Source: Dromiciops gliroides
Lineage: Eukaryota > Chordata > Mammalia > Microbiotheria > Microbiotheriidae
Assembly: GCF_019393635.1 (NCBI RefSeq)
Contig: NC_057862.1
Coordinates: 479,450,669-479,514,668, forward strand
Length of the DNA: 64,000 nucleotides
Direction of reading: 5' to 3'
Made by a program: the position numbers and the translations under genes. Positions within the stretch are counted from its first letter, which is position 1. Each line of letters begins with the position of its first letter. The notes beneath the pieces were generated by a model. It had not been told where the DNA came from. It saw only the letters and a list, made by a program, of their open reading frames with translations, and made no database searches. Shown here one piece after another: positions 63,025-64,000 of this stretch.

Positions 63025-63200
63025 CTGAATAAATTGTATAGAATTTGGTATCAGAAATTCTGGGTCCAAATCCTTGCTGTCTTACCGACTACCTGTGTGA
63101 ACTTAGTCAAGTCAAGAGTCTTCTATGATTGTTTTTTTCATTTATAATATGAGGGCACTGGACTAGATGATAACTTTAAGTAAAAAATCCATATCCCATG
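63025..63200 (+). mobile_element. MIR3-like CORE-SINE
   Basis: 'AGAATTTGGTATCAGAAATT', 'CTACCTGTGTGAACTTAGTC' and 'GGGCACTGGACTAGATGATA'. Confidence 0.68.
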
Positions 63201-63381
63201 ATCTCATTTCCAGGGATAATCTAGTGAATGTTCAAACATGTTTGACATCTCAGCCTTTTTCTGCCACTTTTTCATTACTCTTCTCCATGATAATTCACCT
63301 CTTCTTGTGTAACCTTATTTGTTCAATCCACACCTTTTATCTCTCAATAATGATAGTCACACATTTTGTGTAGCACTCTTT

Positions 63382-63626
63382 TGTTATTGTTATTGAGTTC
63401 TTTTCCAGTTCAGTGTAACTCTTTGTGATCCCATTTGGGGTTTTCTTTGCAAAGATACTGGAGTGATTTTCCATTTCCTTCTCCAGTTCATTTTACAGAT
63501 GAGGAAACTGAGGCAAACAGGATTAGGCAACTAGCCCAGGATCACACAACTAGTAAGTGTCTGAAGCTGGATTTGAACTCAAGAAGTTTTCCTTACTCCA
63601 GGCACTACTGCACTACCTAGCAGCCC
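63382..63626 (-). mobile_element. MAR1-type SINE, full length
   Basis: Reversed BovB-like tail 'CAGTGTAACTCTTTGTGATC', 'CATTTGGGGTTTTCTTTGCA', core 'TTTTACAGATGAGGAAACTG' and head to 'CTACCTAGCAGCCCC'. Confidence 0.93.
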
Positions 63627-63689
63627 CACAAAACACTTTACACTCATTTATTTGATACAATGCTGTGAGATAAGCAGGTCCAGCTTTAT

Positions 63690-63960
63690 ATCTGTGAACC
63701 TATTTAGAGCTGGAAAGGACCTCAGAGACCATTTAGTTCAACCAATTCATTTTCCAGATGAGACCCAGAGAGTTAAATGATTTGCCTAACATCACATCAA
63801 TAGTAACAGAGGTAGATCCTGGGACTCCAGATCCAGATACCAAATTGCTATTCCTCTACTCTCTAATTTTACAGATGAGGAAAGAGGCTCAGAGAGTTTA
63901 AGTCATCCAGGGTCATACAGCTATTGCATGGTGGAGGGGGTACTCAAAGCTAAACCTTCT
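63690..63960 (-). mobile_element. two MIR3-type fragments in a row
   Basis: 63695-63855 reads 'TTTAGAGCTGGAAAGGACCT', 'TTTTCCAGATGAGACCCAGA' and 'GACTCCAGATCCAGATACCA'. 63866-63950 reads 'TTTTACAGATGAGGAAAGAG' and 'CCAGGGTCATACAGCTATTG'. Confidence 0.72.
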
Positions 63961-63964
63961 ACAG

Positions 63965-64000
63965 GACAACAGTGACTAGTATGTGGGACTTGGAGTCAGG
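63965..64000 (+). mobile_element. start of a CORE-SINE, cut by the window end
   Basis: 'AGTGACTAGTATGTGGGACT' then 'TGGAGTCAGG', the head region of a MIR-like element. Confidence 0.4.

Overview
The window looks like non-coding genomic DNA of a marsupial mammal. The evidence is the dominant young SINE (head reads GGGGCAGCTAGGTGGC, A-rich 3' tail), found in about 20 full or partial copies on both strands, together with MAR1-type SINEs carrying a BovB/RTE-like tail, marsupial-type L1 3' ends and abundant old L2, L3/CR1, MIR and MIR3. The species or order cannot be fixed from this alone. The base composition is AT-rich and microsatellites (CA, TA, GATA, GGAA, TTC, AATA-type) are frequent.

I found no intact protein-coding gene. 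The longest open frames either run through repeats (for example 39698-40324, over L2 and a TA-rich stretch) or lie in single-copy DNA without codon or family signals (35003-35377). The one recognisable protein-derived sequence is a processed pseudogene of ELOB (elongin B) on the minus strand at about 14337-14785. A degenerate tRNA-Ile-like sequence sits at 15648-15715. The window is therefore best read as intergenic DNA or part of a very large intron.

Layout. 1-2.6 kb: MIR, SINEs and microsatellites. 2.6-10.3 kb: an L1-rich block, with a 3.3-kb minus-strand L1 (5155-8440) interrupted by four SINEs and facing a plus-strand L1 3' end (8640-9290). 10.3-24 kb: mostly single-copy DNA with an L3/CR1 fragment, the ELOB pseudogene, the tRNA-like relic, MIRs and SINEs. 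24-34 kb: an L2-rich block, including a 1.2-kb plus-strand L2 that keeps a YADD reverse transcriptase motif (31560-32770). 34.4-35.5 kb: single-copy DNA. 35.5-45.8 kb: dense SINE/L2/MIR nests, including a four-part SINE stack at 37852-38540. 45.8-53 kb: single-copy DNA plus a CpG-dense patch (47060-47525) and two weak LTR candidates. 53-60.9 kb: L1, MIR, MAR1 and L2 fragments. 60.9-63 kb: single-copy DNA with a possible non-coding or alternative first exon and a possible conserved element.

The main biological story is retroposon ecology. At least six SINE designs share a similar tRNA/CORE-like head but carry different 3' tails (L2-like, L3-like, BovB/RTE-like, poly(A), and two others). Perfect 14-17 bp target-site duplications and nested insertions give a relative order: L2, MIR and L3 first, then MIR3 and MAR1, then the short poly(A) SINE. 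I did not find a novel coding system. The best leads are the CpG patch at 47.2 kb, the candidate exon near 61.6 kb, the tail-swapping SINE set, and the two sequence types of the young SINE.
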